NCBI GenBank assembly: GCA_910574965.1
Contig: CAJTDB010000028.1
Coordinates: 1 to 41,907, forward strand
DNA: 41,907 bases
Direction: 5' to 3'
From: Lachnospiraceae bacterium
GTDB taxonomy: Bacteria; Bacillota; Clostridia; Lachnospirales; Lachnospiraceae
Position 1 is the first letter of the stretch, and each line of letters begins with the position of its first letter. A program made the position numbers and the translations under genes. A model generated the notes under the pieces. It saw only the letters and a program-made list of their open reading frames with translations, was not told where the DNA came from and searched no databases. Of this stretch, positions 1 to 7,163 are shown piece by piece.

Positions 1-110
1 CATTCTGAAAAGAAGTAAGACCCCTTGAAGACGACGAGGTAGATAGGGCAGAGGTGGAAGTGCAGTAATGTATGGAGCTGACTGTCACTAATCGGTCGAG
101 GGCTTGACCA
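1..110 (+). rRNA. 23S ribosomal RNA, 3' end (partial)
   Basis: The first 110 bases match the conserved 3' end of bacterial 23S rRNA, including the CCCCTTGAAGACGACGAGG stretch and the closing CGGTCGAGGGCTTGACC segment that pairs with the 5' end of the molecule. The 5' part lies outside the window. The exact 3' end (about 109-111) is inferred from the terminal helix. A tRNA cluster follows after about 80 bases. No 5S rRNA is seen between or after them, so 5S is probably elsewhere in this operon or genome. Confidence 0.93.
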
Positions 111-192
111 GAAGGATTTCTGGGAAGGAAGTTTTGGGAAGGTGTAGAAAAGTGCGTATCTTTTTGAACTGTATGTGATTTTGAAGGTACAT

Positions 193-266
193 GGCCCGGT
201 GGCTCAGCTGGTTAGAGCGCCGCCCTGTCACGGCGGAGGTCGTGGGTTCGAACCCCATCCGGGTCG
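193..266 (+). tRNA. tRNA-Asp (GTC)
   Basis: The acceptor arms GGCCCGG and CCGGGTC pair, with discriminator G. The anticodon loop CTGTCAC carries GTC. The T arm GTGGGTTCGAACCCCAT is standard. CCA is not encoded. First of six tRNAs downstream of the 23S gene. Confidence 0.97.
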
Positions 267-286
267 TTGCAATTAAATATTGCTTT

Positions 287-359
287 GGGATCTTAGCTCA
301 GCTGGGAGAGCATCTGCCTTACAAGCAGAGGGTCATAGGTTCGAGCCCTATAGGTCCCA
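287..359 (+). tRNA. tRNA-Val (TAC)
   Basis: The acceptor GGGATCT pairs with AGGTCCC (one T-G wobble), discriminator A. The anticodon stem TCTGC/GCAGA closes the loop CTTACAA, so the anticodon is TAC. CCA is not encoded. Confidence 0.97.
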
Positions 360-363
360 TAAT

Positions 364-445
364 GGATGGATTCCCGAGTGGCCAAAGGGGACAGACTGTA
401 AATCTGCTGCAAATTGCTTCGGTGGTTCGAATCCACCTCCATCCA
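364..445 (+). tRNA. tRNA-Tyr (GTA)
   Basis: Class II tRNA of 82 bases with a long variable arm. The acceptor GGATGGA pairs with TCCATCC, discriminator A. The loop CTGTAAA gives anticodon GTA. It starts four bases after tRNA-Val. Confidence 0.97.
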
Positions 446-480
446 TTCAGATGAACCATTCATCTACAATTAAATAACGG

Positions 481-554
<74 letters not shown>

Positions 555-576
555 TTTGAGTAAATGTTGCTCATAT

Positions 577-649
<73 letters not shown>

Positions 650-675
650 TTTTTTGTAATTTATATTATAAAAAT

Positions 676-748
676 GGGGTATTAGCTCAGTCGGTAGAGC
701 ACTTGACTTTTAATCAAGTTGTCCGGGGTTCGAATCCCCGATGCCTCA
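676..748 (+). tRNA. tRNA-Lys (TTT)
   Basis: The acceptor GGGGTAT pairs with ATGCCTC (one G-T), discriminator A. The stem CTTGA/TCAAG closes the loop CTTTTAA, anticodon TTT. Last tRNA of the cluster. Confidence 0.97.
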
Positions 749-760
749 TGTTCTAAGGAG

Positions 761-789
761 AACACCGTTGTCAAGGCGGTGTTTTTTTT
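761..789 (+). terminator. Rho-independent terminator of the rRNA-tRNA operon
   Basis: AACACCG pairs with CGGTGTT across a 9-base loop and is followed by a run of T. It lies 12 bases after tRNA-Lys, so it probably ends the rRNA-tRNA transcript. Confidence 0.88.
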
Positions 790-830
790 GTAAACGAAAG
801 ATAGATATTTTAGCAGTTCCTACAAAACAA

Positions 831-859
831 ATGACAAAATTAAAAAAATGGGGTAAAAT
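831..859 (+). promoter_or_regulatory. Candidate sigma-A promoter for the downstream gene run
   Basis: ATGACA (831-836) and TAAAAT (854-859) are separated by 17 bases, a good sigma-A layout. It is followed by a strong ribosome binding site, AAGGAGG (866-872), before the ATG at 882. It is the only obvious promoter before 12685, so it may drive much of the following run; that is inference. Confidence 0.55.
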
Positions 860-881
860 ATAGAAAAGGAGGTAGGATCAT

Positions 882-1499
882 ATGAAGAAGAGAATTGTTA
901 CCATCAGCAGACAGAATGGAAGCGGTGGAAGGTATATCGGGGAACAGCTTGGAAAGGCATTGAACATTCCGTGCTATGATGAAAAACTGATGGATATGGT
1001 AGCGAAAGAAAGCGGGTTTGCTCTGGACTTTGTAGAGGAGAAGGGAGAACGGATTACAGGAAGTCTTCTCTTTAATATTGCCAGCAGTCTTACCTATGCC
1101 AGTAATGTATTTACCGGTAACGGAACATCTCTGCAGGATGAGATTTATTTTATACAGAACCGGATTATAAAAGATCTGGCAGAGAAGGAACCTTGCGTAA
1201 TCGTCGGCAGATGTGCGGATTATGTACTTCGGGACAGAGAGGACTGTCTGCATGTATTTATTGTAGCAGATGAAAAGAGCAAATTAGAACGCGCAGTGAA
1301 ATATTACGGGCTGTCGGAAAAGGATGCGGCGTCGGTTCTGAAGAAAAAGGATAAAGCGCGCTACAATCATTATAAATATTATACCGATCAGGAGTGGGGA
1401 ATGGCTTCGAACTATGATCTGTGTCTGAACAGCGGTCTTTTGGGCATCGAAGGGTGTGTAAAAGTCATTCAGGATGTTTTAAATAAATTTGCAGATTAA
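882..1499 (+). CDS. Cytidylate kinase-like family protein
   Basis: A 205-residue soluble protein of the cytidylate-kinase-like family. The N terminus (IVTISRQNGSGGRYIGEQL) is a P-loop variant in which the usual GKST is replaced by GSGGR, as is common in this family. A lid-like region (VGRCADYVL, about residues 106-114) and RAVKYYGLSEKDA match the phosphate-binding part of these kinases. The true substrate of the family is not firmly established; CMP kinase activity is only a family-level guess. The start is set by AAGGAGG nine bases upstream. It is the first gene of a co-directional run, 34 bases before a membrane glycosyltransferase. The link to the sugar genes could be through CMP- or CDP-activated sugars, but nothing in the sequence proves that. 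Confidence 0.8.
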   Translation: MKKRIVTISRQNGSGGRYIGEQLGKALNIPCYDEKLMDMVAKESGFALDFVEEKGERITGSLLFNIASSLTYASNVFTGNGTSLQDEIYFIQNRIIKDLAEKEPCVIVGRCADYVLRDREDCLHVFIVADEKSKLERAVKYYGLSEKDAASVLKKKDKARYNHYKYYTDQEWGMASNYDLCLNSGLLGIEGCVKVIQDVLNKFAD

Positions 1500-1533
1500 T
1501 TTTGGATAGAACATATTGACAGGATGAAGGAAG

Positions 1534-3219
1534 ATGGAAAAGAAGAGAGGATCGCGGACAACCGAGTGCTGGATCTTTGCAGGAGCTTTGCTCCTGCTCT
1601 TTTCCGTGTTCGTATGGAGACAGTTTTACGGGTTTAACAAAAATGATGAGATCTTCTATATTAGTACGGTATACCGGTTCTTCCAGGGGGATGCCATGCT
1701 TATTGACGAGTGGAACAATGTACAGCTTTTTGCTTTTGTAACGTATCCGCTCTTTGGATTCATCCGACTTTTTCAGGATTCCAATGAAGGAATCGTACTG
1801 ATGTTCCGTATCGTTTATTTAGTCTTTCAGGTATTGGTCTCTCTCTATTGTTTCTGGCGCATGAAGGAATATGGGTGGGTCAGAATTCTTCCTTGTCTAT
1901 TTTATTTTGTAACAACGCCCTATAATATCAACGGGCTTTCTTACAATACACTTGCATTTGGATTTCTGCTTTTATCCCTGGTCACATTGGCATGTACAAA
2001 AAAACCTGTATTTCATGATTTTTTTCTGACAGGCATCTTTACGGCAGGTGCAGTGCTGGCAAACCCCTATACCGTATTGTTGTTTGTGATTTACGGTCTT
2101 GTATGTGCGGCGGCATTTTTTTATTTTCGCAGGCAATGGGTGGATGCTCCTTCGGTGCTTTGGATCAGAAATTATCTGTTTGCATGTCTGGGCGCATTTT
2201 TTATCTTTGTGCTCTTTATGCTGTTTGTATTTTCCAGGGGAACTTTGGACGAAATACTGGAATGTCTGACTTATATTGTAATGGATACAGAACGGCAGAA
2301 GTCTTTTATGGAGAAATTTCTGCGGTATTTTGTGCGGATTCACAGATATTACCGGATTCTGGTTTATGTGACAGGTGTTCAAATACTTATATGGATCATA
2401 GACCGGAAAAAAAGAATTCCGCCGTCTTTGTATCTGCTGGTGGTTTTCTTAACAGCAGTTCCGTATATCGTATATTATGGATTTTTCTGGGAGATGGTCG
2501 GAATCAATTATATGCTGATACCGCTTGCGTTTCCGGGATTTACAGCATATCTGGTGTCTGAGAGAAAGGACCATCGTCTGTTCTTCGGCTGGTATGTACC
2601 AGGATTGTTTTATACGCTGCTGGCGCATTTTGCAACGAATACGGGAATACTTACGGTATCTGCTTCCTATATGATCGCCTCTGCGGCGTCGATGCTTCTG
2701 ATCGGGAAGGCAGTAAGGGAACAGGGAAAGATTCCATGGCTTTCTGCTTTGACCGCTGTGCTTTTGGCCGTACAGTTTACAGGATGTATTTGGCAGAGAA
2801 TCTTTTATGTATGGGGGGACGAACATCTTCCATATTTGACCCAGACATTGGATCAGGGGCCATTAAAGGGAATTCATACTTCCGCAGAAAACAAAGAGCT
2901 TTATGAAGAAGTCCTTTTGGATCTTAAGGAACTTTCGCTTACTTCGGAAGATAAACTTTTTGTTACAGGGATTGCACCGTGGATCTATCTGAGTACAGAA
3001 GCAGAGTGTGCCGCCTATTCAACCTGGGAGACTTTGGAAACGGATCCGTTGATTTCTGTATATTATGAGGTTCGTAAAGAGAAGCTTCCGACGGCAGTGT
3101 ACTGTTATGAACAGGATGAAGGCATTTTGGAGACGGAATTTGCATATTATTTTACAGATCAGGGTTATGAACCTGTGGTCATGCGGCGCGGAATCGTCTT
3201 TTTGCGCCGGGGAGTTTGA
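1534..3219 (+). CDS. Polytopic membrane GT-C type glycosyltransferase
   Basis: A 561-residue protein with about ten hydrophobic segments over residues 12-410, then a soluble C-terminal part of about 130 residues. The first segment is followed by a loop with the acidic pair N-D-E (37-39) and a second D-E (58-59), the position of the catalytic Asp/Glu in GT-C enzymes such as ArnT and PMT/GT39. GT-C enzymes take sugars from polyprenyl phosphate and add them to acceptors outside the membrane. The neighbouring genes (sugar aminotransferase, GT2 polyprenyl-phosphate glycosyltransferase, two small flippase-like proteins) supply what such an enzyme needs. I therefore infer that this is the terminal transferase. 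The acceptor (teichoic acid, glycolipid or protein) is unknown. The gene is 35 bases before the aminotransferase gene. It could also be an uncharacterised GT39-like protein with another role. Confidence 0.68.
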   Translation: MEKKRGSRTTECWIFAGALLLLFSVFVWRQFYGFNKNDEIFYISTVYRFFQGDAMLIDEWNNVQLFAFVTYPLFGFIRLFQDSNEGIVLMFRIVYLVFQVLVSLYCFWRMKEYGWVRILPCLFYFVTTPYNINGLSYNTLAFGFLLLSLVTLACTKKPVFHDFFLTGIFTAGAVLANPYTVLLFVIYGLVCAAAFFYFRRQWVDAPSVLWIRNYLFACLGAFFIFVLFMLFVFSRGTLDEILECLTYIVMDTERQKSFMEKFLRYFVRIHRYYRILVYVTGVQILIWIIDRKKRIPPSLYLLVVFLTAVPYIVYYGFFWEMVGINYMLIPLAFPGFTAYLVSERKDHRLFFGWYVPGLFYTLLAHFATNTGILTVSASYMIASAASMLLIGKAVREQGKIPWLSALTAVLLAVQFTGCIWQRIFYVWGDEHLPYLTQTLDQGPLKGIHTSAENKELYEEVLLDLKELSLTSEDKLFVTGIAPWIYLSTEAECAAYSTWETLETDPLISVYYEVRKEKLPTAVYCYEQDEGILETEFAYYFTDQGYEPVVMRRGIVFLRRGV

Positions 3220-3254
3220 GGTTATGAGTGTAAATTGGCAGGAAAGGATAAAAC

Positions 3255-4385
3255 ATGATCGATTTTAATGTACCTCCCTATGTAGGAACAGAGATGAAGT
3301 ATGTGGAGGAAGCAGTGGCAAAAAACCATAAGATCTGCGGTGACGGTCCTTTTACTCACCGATGCAGTGAGTGGCTGGAAAAGAGGACCAAAGCTGCAAA
3401 AGTGCTTTTGACGACTTCCTGTACCCATGCTACGGAGATGGCAGCACTTTTGTCGGATATCAAAGAAGGTGATGAAGTTATCATGCCTTCTTATACGTTT
3501 GTGTCTACTGCGGATGCATTTGTCCTCCGGGGCGGTGTTCCGGTCTTTGTGGATATTCGCCCGGATACGATGAACATAGATGAGACAAAGATCGAAGCAG
3601 CCATCACGGAACGGACAAGAGCCATCGTTCCGGTCCATTATGCAGGCGTTTCCTGCGAGATGGATCAGATTATGAAGCTGGCCAGGAAATATCATCTGTT
3701 TGTAATCGAAGATGCGGCGCAGGGTATTTTAAGCACTTATAAGGGACAGGCGTTGGGGACCATTGGGGATTTTGGATGCTTTTCCTTTCATGAGACGAAA
3801 AACTACAGTATGGGAGAAGGGGGCGCCCTTCTGATTAAGGATAAAAAGGATATTGAGCGGGCGGAGATCATAAGAGAGAAAGGAACGAACCGGGCAAAAT
3901 TTTTCCGCGGCCAGATCGATAAATATACTTGGGTGGATGCAGGCTCCTCTTATCTGCCGGGGGATATGAATGCTGCATATCTGATGGCGCAGTTAGATCG
4001 GGCAGATGAGATCTTTGACGATCGGATGCGGAGCTGGAACCTCTACCAAGAGCTGCTCCTGCCTCTGGCAGAAAAGGGAAAAATTGATCTGCCCTGCGTT
4101 CCGGATGAATGTACACATAACGCACATATGTTCTATATAAAGGCAAAGGATCTGGAAGAACGGACTGCGCTTATTGATTTTTTGAAAGAAACAGATATTC
4201 AGGCGGTATTTCATTATATTCCTCTTCACAGTGCACCGGCCGGAGAGCGGTATGGAAGATTTCATGGAGAGGATCAATATACAACAAGAGAAAGCGAGCG
4301 TCTTCTTCGGCTTCCTATGTTCTATGGTCTGAAGGAGGAGCAGGTACATTATATCGCTGAAAAAGTATTAGAATTTTACCGGTAG
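3255..4385 (+). CDS. DegT/DnrJ/EryC1-type sugar-nucleotide aminotransferase (WecE/RffA-like)
   Basis: A 376-residue PLP-dependent aminotransferase of the DegT/DnrJ/EryC1/StrS family, full length for WecE-type enzymes. It carries the PLP lysine K182 in SFHETKNYSMGEGG, the cofactor-contacting aspartate D153 in IEDAAQG, and the early TTSCTHATEMAAL and MPSYTFVSTA motifs. By family, it converts a 4-keto-6-deoxy (or 4-keto pentose) nucleotide sugar into a 4-amino sugar with glutamate as donor. WecE makes dTDP-Fuc4N, and ArnB makes UDP-Ara4N. The start ATG has AGGAAAGG upstream. It sits between the GT-C transferase and an ATP-grasp gene, which supports production of an aminosugar for an envelope glycan. 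No dehydratase or epimerase is present here, so the keto-sugar must come from elsewhere. Confidence 0.88.
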   Translation: MIDFNVPPYVGTEMKYVEEAVAKNHKICGDGPFTHRCSEWLEKRTKAAKVLLTTSCTHATEMAALLSDIKEGDEVIMPSYTFVSTADAFVLRGGVPVFVDIRPDTMNIDETKIEAAITERTRAIVPVHYAGVSCEMDQIMKLARKYHLFVIEDAAQGILSTYKGQALGTIGDFGCFSFHETKNYSMGEGGALLIKDKKDIERAEIIREKGTNRAKFFRGQIDKYTWVDAGSSYLPGDMNAAYLMAQLDRADEIFDDRMRSWNLYQELLLPLAEKGKIDLPCVPDECTHNAHMFYIKAKDLEERTALIDFLKETDIQAVFHYIPLHSAPAGERYGRFHGEDQYTTRESERLLRLPMFYGLKEEQVHYIAEKVLEFYR

Positions 4386-4403
4386 AGGAATGAAAGGAAT
4401 GCT

Positions 4404-5510
4404 ATGAAGAAGATCGTGATTATAGGGGCGAACGATTTTCAGAATCGGCTGATTCTGAAGGCAAAAGAGATGGGTTTTGAAACACATGTATTTGCATGGA
4501 AAGATGGTTCTGTAGGAGAACAGACGGCAGATTATTTCTATCCCATCAGCATTGTAGAGACAGATCAGATTCTGGAGAAATGTCGGGAGATTCAGCCGGA
4601 TGCGGTGGTCTCTATAGCTTCTGATCTGGCTAATATTACAGTGGGTAAAGTGGCAGATGAACTGGGACTTCCCTGCAACAGTCCGGAGTGCGTGCATATT
4701 TCTACGAATAAATATGCCATGCGGGAGGCATTTATAAAAGCAGGACTTGCCACACCGCGGTTTTACCGGGTGGACCGGATGGAGGTGTACTTATTTGGAT
4801 TAAAGCTTCCAGTTATTGTGAAACCTACAGATCGTTCAGGAAGCCGTGCCATTACAAAGGTAACGGATTTTGAGGATCTGGAAGCCGCCATCAAAAAAGC
4901 AGTCAGTCAGTCTTTTGAAAAGCAGGCCATTGTGGAAGAATATATAGAGGGTGAAGAATACAGTTACGAAACGATCTCCTATAAAGGAAATCATACGAAC
5001 TTGGCCATTACGAAGAAATATACTACAGGCGCTCCGAATTTTATTGAGACCGGTCATGTGGAGCCCTGCGAATTTTCGGAGGACATGCTGTATAAAATTC
5101 ATTATGTGATGAAAAAGGCTTTAAAGGCACTGAAGATTACGGACGGTGCCTCTCATGGAGAATTTAAGATCACACCTGATGGAAAAGTTCGTATTATTGA
5201 AATTGGTTCCCGTATGGGCGGAGACTGCATTGGCTCTGATCTGGTCTCTCTTTCTACCGGTTATGATTATATGGAAATGGTTATTGATACCGCCTGCGGA
5301 AATCCGCCAAGATTTGTCCAGAAAACTGTTCCCAAAAAGGCAGCCGTCCGTTTTCTCTTTACAATGGAAGACGTGGAGGAAATGAGAAGACTGGAAAAAG
5401 AACATCCGGAGAAGATCTATCGGATCAGCGACATTCATCTGTCTAATCTCGGCAAGGTGTCGGACAGCTCTACCAGACTGGGATATTATATCACAACAGA
5501 AGATCTGTAA
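4404..5510 (+). CDS. ATP-grasp domain ligase (carbamoyl-phosphate-synthase-like fold)
   Basis: A 368-residue ATP-grasp protein. Residues 1-90 form a preATP-grasp Rossmann-like domain (IVIIGANDFQNRLI). The ATP-binding part includes KPTDRSGSRAI (140-150), EEYIEGEEYSYE (178-189) and the metal-binding region with E253, E266 and R270 (GEFKI, RIIEIGSRMGGD). Members of this family join a carboxylate to an amine or thiol through an acyl phosphate. In this place, directly after a sugar aminotransferase and 17 bases before a GT2 gene, the attractive idea is that it couples an amino acid or other acid to the new sugar amine. This is inference; the substrate cannot be read from sequence. The Arn route uses formylation by ArnA at the corresponding step, and no formyltransferase is seen here. 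Confidence 0.82.
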   Translation: MKKIVIIGANDFQNRLILKAKEMGFETHVFAWKDGSVGEQTADYFYPISIVETDQILEKCREIQPDAVVSIASDLANITVGKVADELGLPCNSPECVHISTNKYAMREAFIKAGLATPRFYRVDRMEVYLFGLKLPVIVKPTDRSGSRAITKVTDFEDLEAAIKKAVSQSFEKQAIVEEYIEGEEYSYETISYKGNHTNLAITKKYTTGAPNFIETGHVEPCEFSEDMLYKIHYVMKKALKALKITDGASHGEFKITPDGKVRIIEIGSRMGGDCIGSDLVSLSTGYDYMEMVIDTACGNPPRFVQKTVPKKAAVRFLFTMEDVEEMRRLEKEHPEKIYRISDIHLSNLGKVSDSSTRLGYYITTEDL

Positions 5511-5527
5511 CGGAAAAGAGGAGCATC

Positions 5528-6478
5528 ATGCTATATTCAGTGATTATTCCCTGTTATCGCTCGGACCAGACGATAGAGCATGTAGTGAATCAGACAAGGG
5601 AAGAGTTAAAAAAGCTGAACAGAGGAGAGACAGAATTTGTTCTGGTCAACGACTGTTCTCCGGATGGAGGAAAGACCATCCGGAAATTAATCGAGATGGC
5701 TCATACAAATGCCGATGTAAAAGTGATCGATCTGGCATCTAATTCCGGTCAGCACAATGCGCTTATGGCGGCCTTACGGTATGCAGAAGGGGATGTGATT
5801 ATCGGCATGGATGATGACGGACAGACGCATCCTTCTCAGCTTTCGAAGCTTCTGGATGCGCTGGATCAGGGATACGATTTGGTGTATGGATATTATCCGG
5901 AGAAGAAGCATAGCTGGTTTCGGAATCTGGGAAGCCATTTTAACGATCTGACAGTTAATCTTATGATTAAAAAACCAAAGGATGTGCACACTTCCAGTTA
6001 TTTTGTCGTGCGCAAATTTATCCGGGATCATGCGATAGAATATACAGGCAGTTATACGTATCTGCTCGGTCTGTTTATGCGCTGTACGCAAAACATCGCC
6101 AGTGTGCCGGTACAGCATTTTGAAAGAGAAGTCGGCGAATCCGGCTATACTTTAAAACAGCTTATTCGTCTGTGGTCCAGCATCATTGGCTTTTCGGTAA
6201 TTCCCCTTCGGGTGGCATCCATTACTGGCTTTTTCTTTGCCGGCATCGGGCTTTTAGCCGCGCTGGCAGTGCTGATTCGAAAATTTATCGATCCCCATGT
6301 ATCGATGGGATGGCCGTCTATTATGTGTGCGATTTTCTTTTTTTTCGGATTGAATTTTATGTTCTTGGGTATGATCGGGGAATATTTAGGAAGGATGTTT
6401 CTTGGCATGAATAAGGAACCGCAGTATGTAATCAAAGCGGTCTACAATGCGGAAGAAAAGAAAGAGGAGGAGCGGTAA
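5528..6478 (+). CDS. GT2 family polyprenyl-phosphate glycosyltransferase (ArnC/DPM1-like)
   Basis: A 316-residue family 2 glycosyltransferase. The GT-A domain starts YSVIIPCYRSDQTI and contains VNDCSPD (around 40-46) and the metal-binding DDDGQTHP (95-102). Two hydrophobic segments follow (about 228-252 and 264-289), the architecture of ArnC, GtrB and dolichol-phosphate-mannose synthases. These load a nucleotide sugar onto undecaprenyl phosphate at the inner face of the membrane. It is translated directly into the next gene (TAA then ATG with no gap), and that gene encodes a flippase-like subunit. The start ATG at 5528 has AGAGGAGC upstream. The sugar is presumably the aminosugar made by the upstream aminotransferase. 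Confidence 0.88.
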   Translation: MLYSVIIPCYRSDQTIEHVVNQTREELKKLNRGETEFVLVNDCSPDGGKTIRKLIEMAHTNADVKVIDLASNSGQHNALMAALRYAEGDVIIGMDDDGQTHPSQLSKLLDALDQGYDLVYGYYPEKKHSWFRNLGSHFNDLTVNLMIKKPKDVHTSSYFVVRKFIRDHAIEYTGSYTYLLGLFMRCTQNIASVPVQHFEREVGESGYTLKQLIRLWSSIIGFSVIPLRVASITGFFFAGIGLLAALAVLIRKFIDPHVSMGWPSIMCAIFFFFGLNFMFLGMIGEYLGRMFLGMNKEPQYVIKAVYNAEEKKEEER

Positions 6479-6838
6479 ATGGCGGAACCTAAGAAAAGCA
6501 GCCGGACGAAGATACTGATTCTTTTGTCGTTGTCTCTGGTCATTCAGAGTCTAAGCTCTGTATTTATTAAATATGCGGGAAAGTATGAGACATTTTCCAA
6601 AGAGTTTTTCTTTTATTATGCCCTGGCCATCGGATGCCTTGGCATCTTTGCTGTTATGTGGCAGTTTTTGCTGGAGCTGATTCCTCTGACGACGGCGTAT
6701 TTGCGGAAAGGGATCTTGTATATCCTGATTCTGATCTGGTCGGTGATCCTTTTTAAAGAACAGGTCACCATAAACAATATCATTGGAAGCATTATCATCA
6801 TAGCGGGGATATGTATACATGGAATGGATGAACATTAG
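6479..6838 (+). CDS. Small SMR/EamA-type membrane protein, ArnE-like flippase subunit
   Basis: A 119-residue protein with four predicted membrane segments, the size and layout of one SMR/EamA half unit. It ends ...SIIIIAGICIHGMDEH. It starts on the base after the GT2 stop codon and its 3' end overlaps the next gene, a second protein of the same class. Paired small proteins of this kind next to an ArnC-like gene are the hallmark of ArnE/ArnF, which flip undecaprenyl-phosphate-aminoarabinose. By analogy this pair flips the polyprenyl-linked aminosugar. The alternative, a generic SMR drug exporter, is less likely given the context. Confidence 0.75.
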   Translation: MAEPKKSSRTKILILLSLSLVIQSLSSVFIKYAGKYETFSKEFFFYYALAIGCLGIFAVMWQFLLELIPLTTAYLRKGILYILILIWSVILFKEQVTINNIIGSIIIIAGICIHGMDEH

Positions 6839-7163
6839 TTATCTGATTGCCTTTTTTTCTGTATTTGTAGCGTCGATTTCTCAGATTTTATTAAAACAGT
6901 CAGCCCAGGCGGAGCATAAAAATATTTTCCTGAAATTTCTGAACTGGAGAGTGATTGCAGGATACGGACTGATGTTTGTGACAACGATTCTCAATGTATT
7001 TTCCTATCGGGAAGTGGAACTTCGAATTACGCCTATGATCGAGTCAACCGGGATCATCTGGGTGACGATACTGGCGGTCTTTTTTCTGGGAGAAAAACCC
7101 ACAAAGAAAAAGATTCTTTCCATTGCAGTTACGATTTTAGGCATCCTGATCTTCTGTATGTGA
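6819..7163 (+). CDS. Small SMR/EamA-type membrane protein, ArnF-like flippase subunit
   Basis: A 114-residue protein with four membrane segments. VFVASISQILLKQSAQ near the N terminus and ITPMIESTGIIWVTILAVFFLGEKPTKKK near the C terminus are typical of the SMR/EamA fold. It overlaps the previous gene by 20 bases in another frame, so translation is probably coupled and the two proteins likely form a heterodimer. The ATG at 6819 is used; an ATG at 6828 is also possible. Its stop TGA overlaps the next start (TGATG). Confidence 0.75.
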   Translation: MEWMNISYLIAFFSVFVASISQILLKQSAQAEHKNIFLKFLNWRVIAGYGLMFVTTILNVFSYREVELRITPMIESTGIIWVTILAVFFLGEKPTKKKILSIAVTILGILIFCM

